Shown here one piece after another: positions 28,225 to 37,869 of a stretch of DNA of 64,000 nucleotides. The position numbers and the translations under genes are program-made. The notes below the pieces were generated by a model. The model did no database searches. It worked only from the letters and a program-made list of their open reading frames with translations, and was not told where the DNA came from. Position 1 is the stretch's first letter, and each line of letters starts with the position of its first letter. This DNA comes from Burkholderiales bacterium 8X (GTDB lineage Bacteria; Pseudomonadota; Gammaproteobacteria; Burkholderiales; Burkholderiaceae_C), in assembly GCA_902506565.1 (NCBI GenBank), contig LR732703.1:3248916-3312915 (forward strand), written 5' to 3'.

Positions 28225-29058
28225 ATGTCCCTGCTGCACAGCGCTCCGACCGCCGCCGACCCCTTCGGCGCCCACCTCCGCCATTGGCGCCAGCAACGCC
28301 GCCTGAGCCAGCTCGAACTGGCCAACGAAGCCCAGGTCTCGACCCGGCACCTGAGCTATGTCGAAACCGGCCGTGCCGAGCCCAGCCGGGAGATGGTGCT
28401 GCGCCTGGCCGAGCGACTCGAGGTGCCGCTGCGCGAGCGCAACGCCTTGCTGGTCGCCGCCGGCTATGCGCCGATGTACCGCCAGCGCTCGCTGGACGAC
28501 CCGGGCATGGCCGCGGCTCGGCAGGCGGTCGACCTGGTGCTGAAGGGGCACGAGCCCTTCCCGGCGCTCGCGGTCGACCGGCACTGGAACCTGGTGGCGT
28601 ACAACGCGCTGGTGCCGCTCCTGATGGAAGGCGCCGCTCCCGAGCTGCTGGCCGGACCGGTCAACGTGCTGAGGCTGAGCCTGCATCCCGAAGGACTCGC
28701 GACGCGCATCGCCAACCTCGCGCAATGGCGGGCGCACCTGCTGGAGCGGCTGCAGCAGCAGGTGGCGGCCACCGGCGATGCCGTGCTGCGCACGCTGCAC
28801 GACGAACTCGCCGCCTACCCGGCTCCCCAGGTCGGCCACGATGCCCCATCGCCGGGCACCGCCGTTTCGGGGCTGGTCGTTCCTTTCCAGCTGGTTTCGC
28901 CAAATGGTGTCCTGAGCTTCATCAGCACCACGACCGTCTTCGGCACGCCGGTGGACGTGACCTTGCAGGAGCTCGCGATCGAATCGTTCTTTCCGGCGGA
29001 CGAGGCGACTGCCGCGGCGCTTCGGCGGATGTTCGACGGCCTCCAGCCCGGACGCTGA
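28225..29058 (+). CDS. XRE family transcriptional regulator with MmyB-like ligand-binding domain
   Basis: A 277-residue DNA-binding protein. The HTH (about residues 12-65) includes LRHWRQQRRLSQLELANEAQVSTRHLSYVETGRAEPS, a clear XRE helix-turn-helix. The C-terminal part (about 95-270) resembles the MmyB/MLTR ligand-binding domain, with FPALAVDRHWNLVAYN and a PVDVTLQELAIESFFPAD ending that is common to these regulators. The ligand is unknown. AGGAT before the ATG at 28225 serves as Shine-Dalgarno; an in-frame ATG at 28174 lies inside a palindrome and would overlap the probable operator. It precedes a PPOX-fold gene on the same strand, perhaps its target. Confidence 0.85.
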   Translation: MSLLHSAPTAADPFGAHLRHWRQQRRLSQLELANEAQVSTRHLSYVETGRAEPSREMVLRLAERLEVPLRERNALLVAAGYAPMYRQRSLDDPGMAAARQAVDLVLKGHEPFPALAVDRHWNLVAYNALVPLLMEGAAPELLAGPVNVLRLSLHPEGLATRIANLAQWRAHLLERLQQQVAATGDAVLRTLHDELAAYPAPQVGHDAPSPGTAVSGLVVPFQLVSPNGVLSFISTTTVFGTPVDVTLQELAIESFFPADEATAAALRRMFDGLQPGR

Positions 29059-29165
29059 CACCAGAGTCGGTGCCGGACCACAACCGTACGCGGCCTCCGT
29101 CCGGCTGCGCCGGTGCCCGCCCGCCCTACTGTCGAGTTTTCTTCCACCGCTTTGGAGATATCGAC

Positions 29166-29666
29166 ATGAGCACCGCCAACAACGACCACGCCAAGCTGTT
29201 CGACCTGATCAAGGACACCCGCTTCGGCATGCTGACCCATCGCCATGGCGACGGCATGCTGCACAGCCATCCGCTGACCACGCAGAACAAGTCGATGGAC
29301 GAGGGTGCGACGCTGTACTTCTTCATTCCGAAGAACGGTGACATCGCCCGCCACACCGTGAGCGACCCGGTGGTCAACGTGTCGTATGCCAACACCGATG
29401 CCGACAGCTACGTATCGGTATCCGGCCGCGCCTCGCTGCTGGAGGACCAGGCCAAGAAGGAGCAGCTCTTCAACACCGCTGCCAAGGCATGGTTCCCGGA
29501 CGGCCCGAACGACCCCAACATGGGCTTGCTGGCCGTCCATATCGAGGAAGCCGAGTTCTGGGACGTGAAGGACAGCAAGATGGTCCAGATCTTCAAGATG
29601 ATGGCCTCGGCCGTGACCGGCAACCCGCCGAAGGACATGTCGGAGCACAAGAAGCTGGACATGTAA
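29166..29666 (+). CDS. Pyridoxamine 5'-phosphate oxidase family protein (general stress protein 26-like)
   Basis: A 166-residue split-barrel flavin-binding protein. It has KLFDLIKDTRFGMLTHRH, the LHSHPLTTQNK turn, LYFFIPKNGDIARHTVSDPVVNVSYAN, and the WFPDGPNDPNMGLLAVHIEEAEFWD stretch found in GSP26-like proteins. These bind FMN or F420-like cofactors; a true pyridoxamine oxidase role is unlikely. GGAG eight bases before the ATG is the Shine-Dalgarno. It follows the XRE regulator by 107 bases and is convergent with acnB across a shared terminator. Confidence 0.85.
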   Translation: MSTANNDHAKLFDLIKDTRFGMLTHRHGDGMLHSHPLTTQNKSMDEGATLYFFIPKNGDIARHTVSDPVVNVSYANTDADSYVSVSGRASLLEDQAKKEQLFNTAAKAWFPDGPNDPNMGLLAVHIEEAEFWDVKDSKMVQIFKMMASAVTGNPPKDMSEHKKLDM

Positions 29667-29682
29667 GCCGGCGCAGCAACGA

Positions 29683-29708
29683 AAAAGGGCCCCGAAGGGC
29701 CCTTTCGT
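29683..29708. terminator. Bidirectional rho-independent terminator between the PPOX gene and acnB
   Basis: AAAGGGC at 29685-29691 pairs with GCCCTTT at 29700-29706. A-runs before and T-runs after allow function in both directions, for the PPOX gene on the plus strand and acnB on the minus strand. Confidence 0.8.
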
Positions 29709-29723
29709 CTTGATGCCTGACCG

Positions 29724-32309
29724 TCAGGCCGCGACCGAATCCGCAGCCGCCTGGTAATCCTCGATCTTGTCGAAGCTCAGGTACTGGTAGATCTGGCTGC
29801 TCGACGCGTCCAGCACGCCGACGCCGGCCATGTATTCCTCGCGGGTCGGAATGCGACCGAGGCGCGAGCAGATGGCTGCCAGCTCGGCGCTGCCCAGGTA
29901 GACATTGGTGTTCTTGCCAAGCCGGTTCGGGAAGTTGCGGGTGCTGGTCGACATGACCGTCGCACCTTCGCGCACCTGGGCCTGGTTGCCCATGCAGAGC
30001 GAACAGCCGGGCATTTCGGTGCGGGCGCCGGCGTTGCCGAAAACACCGTAGTGGCCTTCCTCGGTGAGCTGCTGCGCATCCATCTTGGTCGGCGGCGCGA
30101 TCCACAGCTTGACCGGGATGTCGCGCTTGCCTTCCAGCAGCTTGGAGGCTGCGCGGAAGTGACCGATGTTGGTCATGCACGAACCGATGAAGACCTCGTC
30201 GATCGCAGCGCCCGCGACGTCGGAGAGCGTCTTGACGTCGTCCGGATCGTTCGGGCAGGCGACGATCGGCTCGTGGATGTCGGCCAGGTCGATCTCGATC
30301 ACGGCGGCGTAATCGGCGTCGTCGTCGCCCTTGAGCAATTGCGGGTCCTTCAGCCAGGCTTCTTGCGCGGCGATCCGGCGCGCCAGCGTGCGGCCGTCTG
30401 CATAGCCCTCGGAAATCATCCAGCGCATCAGGGTGATGTTGCTCTGGATGTATTCGATGATCGGCTCCTTGTTCAGGTGCACGGTGCAGCCGGCGGCCGA
30501 GCGTTCGGCGGATGCGTCGCTCAGCTCGAAGGCCTGTTCCACCTTGAGGTCGGGCAAGCCCTCGATCTCGAGGATGCGGCCGGAGAAGATGTTCTTCTTG
30601 CCCTTTTTCTCGACCGTGAGCAGGCCGGCCTTGATGGCGTACAGCGGAATCGCGTTGACCAGGTCGCGCAAGGTCACGCCCGGCTGCATGCTGCCCTTGA
30701 AGCGCACCAGCACCGATTCGGGCATGTCGAGCGGCATCACGCCGGTCGCGGCGGCGAACGCCACCAGGCCGGAGCCGGCCGGGAAGCTGATGCCGATCGG
30801 GAAGCGGGTGTGGCTGTCGCCGCCGGTGCCCACCGTGTCGGGCGTCAGCAAGCGGTTGAGCCAGCTGTGGATCACGCCGTCGCCCGGGCGGAGCGACACG
30901 CCCCCGCGGGTCGAGATGAAGTCCGGCAGCTCGTGATGCATCTTCACGTCGACCTTCTTCGGATAGGCGGCCGTGTGGCAGAACGACTGCATGACCAGGT
31001 CGGCGCTGAAGCCGAGGCAGGCCAGGTCCTTGAGTTCGTCGCGGGTCATCGGGCCGGTGGTGTCCTGGCTGCCGACCGAGGTCATCTTGGGCTCGCAATA
31101 AGTGCCGGGGCGAACGCCCTGGCCTTCGGGCAGGCCGCAGGCGCGGCCGACCATCTTCTGCGCGAGCGAGAAGCCCTTCCGGGTATCGACCGGTGCCACT
31201 GGCAGACGGAACAGGGTCGAGGCCGGCAGGCCCAGCGCCTCGCGCGCCTTGGCGGTCAGGCCGCGGCCGATGATCAGCGGAATGCGGCCGCCGGCACGGA
31301 CTTCGTCGAACAGCACGTCGCTCTTGACCTTGAACTCAGCGATCAGCTTGCCGTCCTTCAGCGCCTTGCCTTCATACGGGCGAAGCTCGATCACGTCGCC
31401 CATGTCCATCTGGCTTACGTCCAGCTCGATCGGCAGCGCGCCGGCGTCTTCCATGGTGTTGTAGAAGATCGGTGCGATCTTGTTGCCGAGGCACACCCCG
31501 CCGAAGCGCTTGTTCGGGATGAAAGGGATGTCCTCGCCGGTGAACCACAGGACCGAGTTGGTCGCGCTCTTGCGGCTCGAGCCCGTCCCCACCACGTCGC
31601 CGACATAGGCGACCAGGTGGCCCTTTTCCTTCAGGGACTCGATGAACTTGATCGGTCCGCGCTTGCCGTCTTCTTCGGGCGTGATGCCGGGACGCGCATT
31701 CTTGAGCATCGCGAGCGCGTGCATCGGGATGTCGGGCCGGGTGGTGGCATCGGGCGCGGGCGAGAGGTCGTCGGTGTTGGTTTCGCCGGTCACCTTGAAG
31801 ACCGTGATCATCATGCTTTCAGGCACCTCGGGGCGGCTGGTGAACCACTCGGCGTCGGCCCAGCTCTGGAGCACGCCCTTGGCATGGGCGTTGCCCTGGT
31901 CGGCCTTTTCCTTGACGTCGTGGAACTGGTCGAACATCAAGAGCGTCTTCTTGAGACCCTCGGCCGCCGCGGCGCCGACTTCGGAGTCGTCGAGCAGGTC
32001 GACCAGCGGACCGATGTTGTAGCCGCCCAGCATGGTGCCGAGCAGCTCGGTGGCATGGACGCGGCTGAGCAGCAGGCTTTTTTCGGTGCCATGGGCCACC
32101 GCCGCGAGATAGCTCGCCTTGACCTTGGCCGCATCGTCGACTCCTGCCGGCACGCGGTGCGTCAGCAGGTTGAGCAGGAAGTCGCCCTCCTTGGCGGTGG
32201 CGTTCTTGATCAGCTCGATCAGTTCGGCGGTCTGCTTGGCATTGAGCGGCAGCGGCGGGATACCGAGCGCGGCGCGCTCGGCGACATGGTCAACGTAGGC
32301 TTGCAACAT
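29724..32309 (-). CDS. acnB: Bifunctional aconitate hydratase 2 / 2-methylisocitrate dehydratase
   Basis: AcnB is the main growth-phase aconitase in enterobacteria and can also act on 2-methylaconitate. The 861-residue protein begins [21 protein letters not shown] with the HEAT-like domain typical of AcnB. It contains [38 protein letters not shown], and the cluster cysteines in [12 protein letters not shown] and [11 protein letters not shown]. The ATG at 32309 has a GGAGAA Shine-Dalgarno; the upstream open frame is basic low-complexity sequence. It may be the last gene of the mdh-tam-CitE-like-secreted protein run, and it ends at the shared terminator. Confidence 0.97.
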   Translation of the reverse strand: MLQAYVDHVAERAALGIPPLPLNAKQTAELIELIKNATAKEGDFLLNLLTHRVPAGVDDAAKVKASYLAAVAHGTEKSLLLSRVHATELLGTMLGGYNIGPLVDLLDDSEVGAAAAEGLKKTLLMFDQFHDVKEKADQGNAHAKGVLQSWADAEWFTSRPEVPESMMITVFKVTGETNTDDLSPAPDATTRPDIPMHALAMLKNARPGITPEEDGKRGPIKFIESLKEKGHLVAYVGDVVGTGSSRKSATNSVLWFTGEDIPFIPNKRFGGVCLGNKIAPIFYNTMEDAGALPIELDVSQMDMGDVIELRPYEGKALKDGKLIAEFKVKSDVLFDEVRAGGRIPLIIGRGLTAKAREALGLPASTLFRLPVAPVDTRKGFSLAQKMVGRACGLPEGQGVRPGTYCEPKMTSVGSQDTTGPMTRDELKDLACLGFSADLVMQSFCHTAAYPKKVDVKMHHELPDFISTRGGVSLRPGDGVIHSWLNRLLTPDTVGTGGDSHTRFPIGISFPAGSGLVAFAAATGVMPLDMPESVLVRFKGSMQPGVTLRDLVNAIPLYAIKAGLLTVEKKGKKNIFSGRILEIEGLPDLKVEQAFELSDASAERSAAGCTVHLNKEPIIEYIQSNITLMRWMISEGYADGRTLARRIAAQEAWLKDPQLLKGDDDADYAAVIEIDLADIHEPIVACPNDPDDVKTLSDVAGAAIDEVFIGSCMTNIGHFRAASKLLEGKRDIPVKLWIAPPTKMDAQQLTEEGHYGVFGNAGARTEMPGCSLCMGNQAQVREGATVMSTSTRNFPNRLGKNTNVYLGSAELAAICSRLGRIPTREEYMAGVGVLDASSSQIYQYLSFDKIEDYQAAADSVAA

Positions 32310-32385
32310 ATTTGTTCTCCGTAACACGAGGGGGCGCGAGCCGCTTGCGGGGATGCAAGAGCCGCGCCGCGATTTCCATCCTGGC

Positions 32386-33075
32386 TTACTTCTTGGCAGC
32401 TTCCTTGGACTGCGACGACTTGGTCGACTTCTTGGCCACCGCGGCGGTTGCCGGCGGCTGCTCGAAGGGCTTGTCGACCGGTGCATCGGCGCCGTCGAAC
32501 AGGGCCTTCGGCGGGTTCTTCTTCATCTCTTCGGCGAAGGCGACCTGCGAAGGCGCTTTGCAGTCGTCGGCGAGCCGCAGGCCCTGCTGCTGGTTCATGA
32601 GCATGGACTTGTTGCCGAGTTGCAGCCAGAGGGCGCCGGCTCGCGGATCTTCGAGGCGGATGGCGCCGGTGCGGCTTTCGACCGGATGCATGCGGTAGCG
32701 CGCACCCTTGGTCGACACGGTGAAGAAGCCCGGCTTCTTCTCGTCGGCCGTGACGGTCACGTCGGCACCGAGTTCGCAGTCGATCTTGCCGACATGCACG
32801 CGCTGCGCGACCGCGAGGTCGGCGTCGGTCAAGGTGACGTTGGTGTCGTCGTCCACCGGCGTGACTTCCTCGACCGCCTTGGCGGCGCTGCGGGTGACCT
32901 GGCGGGTCGGCTTCTTCGGCGCCTTGGCGGTGCTGCCGTCGGCGGACTTGGCAGCGGGCTTGGCGGCAGCCGGCTTCGCGGCCGGCTTCGGCTTGGTTTC
33001 GGAGGATTGGGCAGCGGCTGCGATCGGCAGCGTGATCGCCAGGGCGGCAGCAGTCGCGAGGATCAGGTTTTTCAT
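32386..33075 (-). CDS. Putative secreted Lys/Ala-rich protein of unknown function
   Basis: I do not recognise a named domain. The 229-residue protein starts with a clear signal peptide ([19 protein letters not shown], cleavage likely after AAAAQ near residue 22). A Lys/Ala/Pro-rich linker follows (about 25-65), then a globular part (about 75-175) with [46 protein letters not shown] and LADDCKAP, and finally a basic tail. Two cysteines (in KIDCEL and ADDCKA) could form a disulfide in the periplasm. It lies between the CitE-like gene (30-base gap) and acnB (76-base gap) on the same strand, and its role there is unknown. Confidence 0.75.
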   Translation of the reverse strand: MKNLILATAAALAITLPIAAAAQSSETKPKPAAKPAAAKPAAKSADGSTAKAPKKPTRQVTRSAAKAVEEVTPVDDDTNVTLTDADLAVAQRVHVGKIDCELGADVTVTADEKKPGFFTVSTKGARYRMHPVESRTGAIRLEDPRAGALWLQLGNKSMLMNQQQGLRLADDCKAPSQVAFAEEMKKNPPKALFDGADAPVDKPFEQPPATAAVAKKSTKSSQSKEAAKK

Positions 33076-33105
33076 GGAGGGGTTCGTTCCTAGTCGAGAG
33101 ATCGT

Positions 33106-34113
33106 TCAGGGGCCCTTGGGTGCAAACCAGTGTTGCACCTCGGGTGGCAGCGCGCGGCCGGTGGCATGGGCGCGTATCAGCACCTGCCAGAAATGTCGGT
33201 AGCTGGCCCGATCGTGCAAGCTGCCATGCAGGCTGATCGGTGCCCATTGGGCGGCAGAAGCCGCGAGCAGGATATCCGCGGCCTTGCCGACCTGGCTTTC
33301 GTCGGGCGCAAAGGCTTCGACGATCGGCCGGATCTGGTTGGGGTGGATGCTCCACATCCGGGTGTAGCCGAATTCGCCGGACGCCCGACGCGCGGCTTGT
33401 CGGAGTGCATCCAGGTCGTTGAACTCGGTCACCACGCAGTGCGACGGCACCTTGCCATGGGCATGGGCCGCCGAGGCGATCGCGAGCTTGGCTCGCACCA
33501 CCAGCGGATGGGTGAATTGGCCCGCGGCAGCCATGCCGTCCGCGGGAATGGCGCCGGCATGGGCCGACACGAAATCCATCAGCCCGAAGCTGAGCGACTG
33601 CACCCGCGGATGGGCCGCGATGTCGAAGGCATGGTGGACCGCGAGCGGCGACTCGATCAGCACGTGCAGCGGCAGCGACTCGGCGCCGACGTTGTCGAGT
33701 GCCTCGGCCGCCGTGATCACGTCCTGAATCGACTCGACCTTCGGCACCATCAGGTGGCTGAGCCGATCGCCGGCGCGGCCGGCGATGGTCATGACGTCGC
33801 CCGCGAAGGCCGGATGGTCGACCGGATGAACCCGCGCGCCCACCCGCATGCCCGGCGCGGCGCCGATCGCGAGTTCGGTGACGAGTGCGGCATGCTCGGC
33901 CTCGCCGCCCACCGGTGCGCCGTCTTCGCAGTCGAGGGTGACATCGAATACGCAGGCGCCGAATTCGGCAGTTATCTCGGCCTGCAACGCGAGGCTCTTG
34001 CGCATGCGGGCCTCGACTCCGCTGTAGTGATCGCAGACCGGCAGCATCGCGGCGCCGGCCTGGCTGCCCAGGAGCACCTGACCCGGATGGCTGCTGGCGG
34101 CGGCGGCGCTCAT
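33106..34113 (-). CDS. HpcH/HpaI aldolase/citrate lyase family protein (CitE-like)
   Basis: A 335-residue TIM-barrel enzyme of the CitE-like group, which includes malyl-CoA/citramalyl-CoA lyases and thioesterases. It shows FDVTLDCEDGAPVGGE with the metal glutamate and aspartate, HLMVPKVESIQDV, HVLIESPLAVHHAFDIA, and LSFGLMDFVSAH, all in family order. A late WSIHPNQIRPIVEAF motif matches CoA-ester lyases. No citrate lyase alpha or gamma subunit is nearby, so a stand-alone CoA-ester or acid lyase is more likely. It overlaps tam by ATGA and is part of the minus-strand TCA gene run. Confidence 0.85.
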   Translation of the reverse strand: MSAAAASSHPGQVLLGSQAGAAMLPVCDHYSGVEARMRKSLALQAEITAEFGACVFDVTLDCEDGAPVGGEAEHAALVTELAIGAAPGMRVGARVHPVDHPAFAGDVMTIAGRAGDRLSHLMVPKVESIQDVITAAEALDNVGAESLPLHVLIESPLAVHHAFDIAAHPRVQSLSFGLMDFVSAHAGAIPADGMAAAGQFTHPLVVRAKLAIASAAHAHGKVPSHCVVTEFNDLDALRQAARRASGEFGYTRMWSIHPNQIRPIVEAFAPDESQVGKAADILLAASAAQWAPISLHGSLHDRASYRHFWQVLIRAHATGRALPPEVQHWFAPKGP

Positions 34114-34886
34114 GCCTTGCGCCCGGCCACGATGAACATCCGCGGAAACGCCAACAGGCGGCGCCCGTCGGCACGCGATGGATAGGCCGCGTCGACGCGA
34201 CGCTCGTACTCGGCGAGAAAGTCCTGCTGGAGCCCCGGCGCGAGCCGATCGACGAAGGGCTTGAGCCCGGTGCCGCGCACCCACTCGACGATGGCTGCAG
34301 CGGACGCCATCGGATGCTGGTACGCGGTGCGCCAGACATCGACCGTGGCCGCATTGCCCGCCAGCAGGTCGTAGTAGCCGTCGATCGAAAGCAGCTCGGT
34401 GCGGAGCTTGTCGGCATCACCGATGGCCGCGCTGAAGGCGGCTTCGGCCGCCACTTCGCGCATCAGGCGATGGGTCGGCTCGGCCCGGTTGTCGGGCATC
34501 TGGATGGCCAGCACGCCGCCCGGCTGGAGCTTGTCGAAAAGCCGCGGGATCAAGGTCTCGTGATCCGGTACCCACTGGAGCGCCGCGTTGGCATAGATCA
34601 GGTCGGGCGCCGACTCCGGCTCCCAATCGTGGATGTCGTCGAACTCGAACCGAACCGCGGGCAGCCGCTTGCGCGCGCTTTCGAGCATGGCGCGCGAGTT
34701 GTCGATGCCGACGATGTCCGCACCCGGGAATCGCGCGGCCAGCAACTCGGTGGAGTTGCCCGGGCCGCAACCCAGGTCGACCACCCGGCGCGGCGCTTCG
34801 AGTGGCACACGCGCCAGCAGCTCGATGGCTGGGCGGGTGCGCTCGTCCTCGTAGCGCCGATAGAGAGCCGGGTTCCAGTCGAGCAT
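34110..34886 (-). CDS. tam: Trans-aconitate 2-methyltransferase
   Basis: Tam methylates trans-aconitate, which forms spontaneously from the aconitase intermediate cis-aconitate and inhibits aconitase. The 258-residue SAM-dependent protein begins [19 protein letters not shown], the family's usual start. It has the SAM loop [28 protein letters not shown], and the [19 protein letters not shown] segment. The position between mdh and a CitE-like gene, in a window with both aconitases, agrees with this role. It overlaps the CitE-like gene by 4 bases and starts 3 bases after the mdh stop. Confidence 0.93.
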   Translation of the reverse strand: MLDWNPALYRRYEDERTRPAIELLARVPLEAPRRVVDLGCGPGNSTELLAARFPGADIVGIDNSRAMLESARKRLPAVRFEFDDIHDWEPESAPDLIYANAALQWVPDHETLIPRLFDKLQPGGVLAIQMPDNRAEPTHRLMREVAAEAAFSAAIGDADKLRTELLSIDGYYDLLAGNAATVDVWRTAYQHPMASAAAIVEWVRGTGLKPFVDRLAPGLQQDFLAEYERRVDAAYPSRADGRRLLAFPRMFIVAGRKA

Positions 34887-34889
34887 GCC

Positions 34890-35882
34890 TCAGAGCAGGT
34901 GCGAAACCAGGCCCTGCTCGTCCTGGAGTTCCTTGAGCGTCTTCTCGATGCGTTCCTTGCTGAACGCATCGATCTCCAGGCCTTCGACCAGCTTGTATTC
35001 GCCGTTCTCGCAGGTGACCGGGAAGCCGAACAGGATGTCCTTGGGGATGTCGTACTGGCCGTCGGACGGAATGCCCATGGTGACCCACTTGCCGTTGGTG
35101 CCGAGCGCCCAGTCGCGCATGTGGTCGATGGCGGCGTTGGCTGCGGAGGCCGCCGACGAAAGGCCGCGTGCCTCGATGATGGCGGCGCCGCGCTTGCCGA
35201 CCGTCGGCAGGAAGGTGTTGGCGTTCCATTCCTGGTCGTCGATCATCTTGGCGACGCTTTCGCCATTGATGGTGGCGAAGCGGTAGTCGGCATACATGGT
35301 GGGCGAATGGTTGCCCCAGACCACCAGCTTCTCGATGTCGGCGACCGGCTTGCCGGTCTTGGCCGCGAGCTGGCTGGCAGCGCGGTTGTGGTCGAGCCGG
35401 AGCATGGCGGTGAAGTTCTTGCGCGGCAGGTCGGGCGCGCTCTTCATGGCGATGTAGGCATTGGTGTTGGCCGGGTTGCCGACCACCAGCACCTTGACGT
35501 TGCGGCTCGCCACCGCGTTGAGGGCCTTGCCTTGCGCCGTGAAGATGGCGCCGTTGACGGCCAGGAGCTCCGAACGCTCCATGCCAGGGCCGCGGGGCCG
35601 CGAACCCACCAGCAGCGCGTATTCCGCATCCTTGAAGGCGGTCATCGGATCGCCATGGGCCTCCATGCCGGCCAGGAGCGGGAACGCGCAATCGTCGAGT
35701 TCCATCATCACGCCCTTGAGGGCCTTCTGCGCCTTCTCGTCCGGGATCTCGAGCAATTGCAGGATGACCGGCTGGTCCTTGCCCAGCATCTCGCCGGAAG
35801 CGATACGGAACAACAGTGCGTAGCCGATCTGGCCGGCGGCGCCCGTGACGGCAACGCGAACAGGCTTTTTGCTCATGCTCAT
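34890..35882 (-). CDS. mdh: Malate dehydrogenase
   Basis: NAD-dependent oxidation of malate to oxaloacetate in the TCA cycle. The 330-residue protein shows [25 protein letters not shown] (nucleotide loop), [17 protein letters not shown] with the substrate arginines, [28 protein letters not shown], and the catalytic-histidine motif [21 protein letters not shown] Shine-Dalgarno is correctly spaced for the ATG at 35882; the ATG six bases later is less well placed. It is divergent from the GntR gene across 184 bases and may lead the mdh-tam-CitE-like-secreted-acnB transcript. Confidence 0.97.
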   Translation of the reverse strand: MSMSKKPVRVAVTGAAGQIGYALLFRIASGEMLGKDQPVILQLLEIPDEKAQKALKGVMMELDDCAFPLLAGMEAHGDPMTAFKDAEYALLVGSRPRGPGMERSELLAVNGAIFTAQGKALNAVASRNVKVLVVGNPANTNAYIAMKSAPDLPRKNFTAMLRLDHNRAASQLAAKTGKPVADIEKLVVWGNHSPTMYADYRFATINGESVAKMIDDQEWNANTFLPTVGKRGAAIIEARGLSSAASAANAAIDHMRDWALGTNGKWVTMGIPSDGQYDIPKDILFGFPVTCENGEYKLVEGLEIDAFSKERIEKTLKELQDEQGLVSHLL

Positions 35883-36017
35883 GGGGAAACTCCAGGAAAA
35901 AATTGACGGGATGCAGTCGCGCAGCGTTCGCGATGCGGAGCCGGGCAGGCTTGCCCGGGTTGAAAAAGCGTTAACTATTTTAAGCCGAATCGAGTGGGCA
36001 ATGGCGGGAGTCTTATG

Positions 36018-36029
36018 TCTTATATAAGA
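36018..36029. promoter_or_regulatory. Palindromic operator candidate between mdh and gntR
   Basis: TCTTATATAAGA is a perfect 12-base palindrome. A direct half-copy (GTCTTAT) lies immediately upstream, giving GTCTTATGTCTTATATAAGA. It overlaps a TATAAG -10-like hexamer 38 bases before the GntR start, as expected for an autoregulated GntR gene. It also lies in the mdh upstream region. Confidence 0.6.
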
Positions 36030-36066
36030 TACCCGGCGAGCGCGGAAACCCTGCGTCCTCGATGCC

Positions 36067-36822
36067 ATGACTCCCGCCGCCGAACCGACCACCCCATCAT
36101 TCAGCCCGCTCTACCAGCAGATCAAGTCGTTGATCCTGCAGAGCCTGCATGCGGGCGAATGGAAGCCGGGCGAGCCGATACCGAGCGAGATCGAACTGGC
36201 GTCCCGCTACGGCGTCAGCCAGGGAACCGTGCGCAAGGCCATCGACGAGCTGGCGGCCGGGAACCTGGTGGTGCGCAGGCAAGGCAAGGGAACCTTCGTC
36301 GCGACCCACGCCGAGCAGCATGTGCAATACCGGTTCTTGAAGCTGGTGCCCGACCTCGACCAGGCCGGCGACGGCGATCCCGGTCCGGCCGAGCGAACGA
36401 TCGTCGACTGCAGGCGTTCGAGAGCCAGCGCCGATGTCGCCCGGGCCCTCGCATTGCGGGCCGGCGACGCGGTCCTGCAGGTGCAGCGGGTTCTCTCGTA
36501 TGCCGGCCGTCCGACCATCCTCGAGGAACTCTGGCTGCCGGGCACGCCCTTCAAGGGCCTGACCGCCGATCGATTGCGAGATTGGCAGGGGCCTATGTAC
36601 GCCATGTTCGAGACCGAGTTCGGCGTTCGCATGGTGCGAGCCGAGGAAAAGATCCGTGCCGTGCTGCCGCAGCCCGAGCAAGCCGCGCTGCTTCAGGTCA
36701 CGGCGCAAACGCCGCTCCTGAGCGTGGAACGCGTGGCGCATACCTACCATGACCAGCCCATGGAACTCCGGCGCGGGCTGTACCGCACCGATGCGCATCA
36801 CTACCGCAACGACCTGGGTTGA
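36067..36822 (+). CDS. GntR family transcriptional regulator (HutC/UTRA type)
   Basis: A 251-residue regulator. The winged HTH (about 14-80) includes [41 protein letters not shown] and [16 protein letters not shown], the GntR signature. The UTRA ligand domain follows, with [26 protein letters not shown] and a C-terminal [35 protein letters not shown]. It sits between divergent mdh and co-directional sdhCDAB, so control of TCA genes is a reasonable inference. The ligand might be a TCA acid. The palindrome upstream is a likely autoregulatory site. Confidence 0.92.
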   Translation: MTPAAEPTTPSFSPLYQQIKSLILQSLHAGEWKPGEPIPSEIELASRYGVSQGTVRKAIDELAAGNLVVRRQGKGTFVATHAEQHVQYRFLKLVPDLDQAGDGDPGPAERTIVDCRRSRASADVARALALRAGDAVLQVQRVLSYAGRPTILEELWLPGTPFKGLTADRLRDWQGPMYAMFETEFGVRMVRAEEKIRAVLPQPEQAALLQVTAQTPLLSVERVAHTYHDQPMELRRGLYRTDAHHYRNDLG

Positions 36823-36926
36823 GCGGGCGCTGCCGCGAGAAACCGTCCATACCAATCAACATGGTGCATTGCAATAGAATTTTGAGCTGTTCGGATTAAT
36901 GCCAAAGACCGAGCCGCCCACGAAAA

Positions 36927-36952
36927 AAATCGAAAGTCCAAATCGAAAGTCC
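36927..36952 (+). repeat. 13-base perfect tandem duplication at the sdhC start
   Basis: AAATCGAAAGTCC occurs twice back to back (36927-36939 and 36940-36952), and the second copy ends 2 bases before the sdhC ATG. The duplication occupies the place where the ribosome binding site should be; only GAAAG resembles a Shine-Dalgarno. Confidence 0.9.
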
Positions 36953-36954
36953 TC

Positions 36955-37398
36955 ATGACAGAGCTGGCCAACCAACCCCGCCCGCGGCGCGAGTTCCGCA
37001 ACATCAACGCTTTCAAGGACTTGACGACCTACCGGCTTCCGCCGCCCGGCATCGTCTCGATCCTGCACCGCATCAGCGGCGTCATCATGTTCCTCCTGAT
37101 GCCGTTCATCATCTGGATGTTCGACACCTCCATCTCTTCCGAATACTCGTTCGCCCGCTTCAAGGCGGTGTTCAACAACGGCGTCGGCTTCGCGCCCGGA
37201 TGGTTCTTCAAGCTGGTGGTACTGGTGCTGATGTGGTCGTACCTCCATCACTTCATCGCCGGCATGCGCCATCTCTGGATGGACGTGAGCCACAACGCGG
37301 TGAGCAAGCAGTTCGGACACAGCTCGGCGATCGCCACGCTGGCGCTCAGCATCCTGCTCACCGTGGTGCTCGGCGCCAAGTTGTTCGGACTTTATTGA
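36955..37398 (+). CDS. sdhC: Succinate dehydrogenase cytochrome b556 subunit
   Basis: One of the two haem b and quinone-binding membrane anchors of complex II. The 147-residue protein has a cytosolic N-terminus with RPRREFRNINAFKDLTTYRLPPPGIVSILHRISGV, where the SILHRISG motif contributes the quinone site. Membrane segments lie at about 42-65, 80-100 and 120-143, and the haem-ligand region is YLHHFIAGMRHLWMD. It is the first gene of sdhC-D-A-B-E-gltA. The 132-base upstream gap has no strong promoter match I can name, but it carries a 13-base duplication at the start codon. Confidence 0.95.
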   Translation: MTELANQPRPRREFRNINAFKDLTTYRLPPPGIVSILHRISGVIMFLLMPFIIWMFDTSISSEYSFARFKAVFNNGVGFAPGWFFKLVVLVLMWSYLHHFIAGMRHLWMDVSHNAVSKQFGHSSAIATLALSILLTVVLGAKLFGLY

Positions 37399-37455
37399 TC
37401 GCATCGCGGCACCCGTCGCCGCCTGCGAAACACTGACTCACCGGAATACTGAAAC

Positions 37456-37821
37456 ATGTCTGTCAATTACGGCTCCAAGCGCATCGTGGTCGGCGCGCAC
37501 TACGGATTGCGCGACTGGCTGAGCCAGCGCATCACCGCGGGTGTGATGGCGGTCTTCACCTTGCTCGTGCTCGGCCAGGTGCTGTTCACGCGCGGCCCCA
37601 TCGGCTACGAGACCTGGGCCGGCATCTTTGCCGCCCAGTGGATGAAAGTGCTGACCTTCGTCGTCATCGCCTCGTTGCTTTACCACGTGTGGGTCGGCAT
37701 GCGCGATGTCTGGATGGACTACCTCCAACCCGTCGGCCTCCGTCTCGGCGCCCAGATTTTCACCATCGTTTGGCTGCTGGGCTGCGCCGGCTGGGCCATC
37801 CAGGTGCTCTGGAGGCTTTGA
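37456..37821 (+). CDS. sdhD: Succinate dehydrogenase hydrophobic membrane anchor subunit
   Basis: The second membrane anchor of succinate dehydrogenase. The 121-residue protein has three membrane segments at about 26-46, 58-80 and 95-118. The SQRITAGVMAVF helix start and LLYHVWVGMRDVWMDYLQP, with the haem and quinone residues, match the family. It follows sdhC by 57 bases and precedes sdhA by 48. Only weak Shine-Dalgarno sequence (GGAA) is visible. Confidence 0.94.
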   Translation: MSVNYGSKRIVVGAHYGLRDWLSQRITAGVMAVFTLLVLGQVLFTRGPIGYETWAGIFAAQWMKVLTFVVIASLLYHVWVGMRDVWMDYLQPVGLRLGAQIFTIVWLLGCAGWAIQVLWRL

Positions 37822-37869
37822 TGCCGCTCCTCTCTCTCCAGCTTTCCGCCAGATAAGAGTCCACAGTTC

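Noticed and set aside
30051..32324. A 757-codon open frame antisense to acnB
   Set aside because: Same high-GC artefact; composition is biased and no motif is visible. The acnB frame carries all aconitase motifs.
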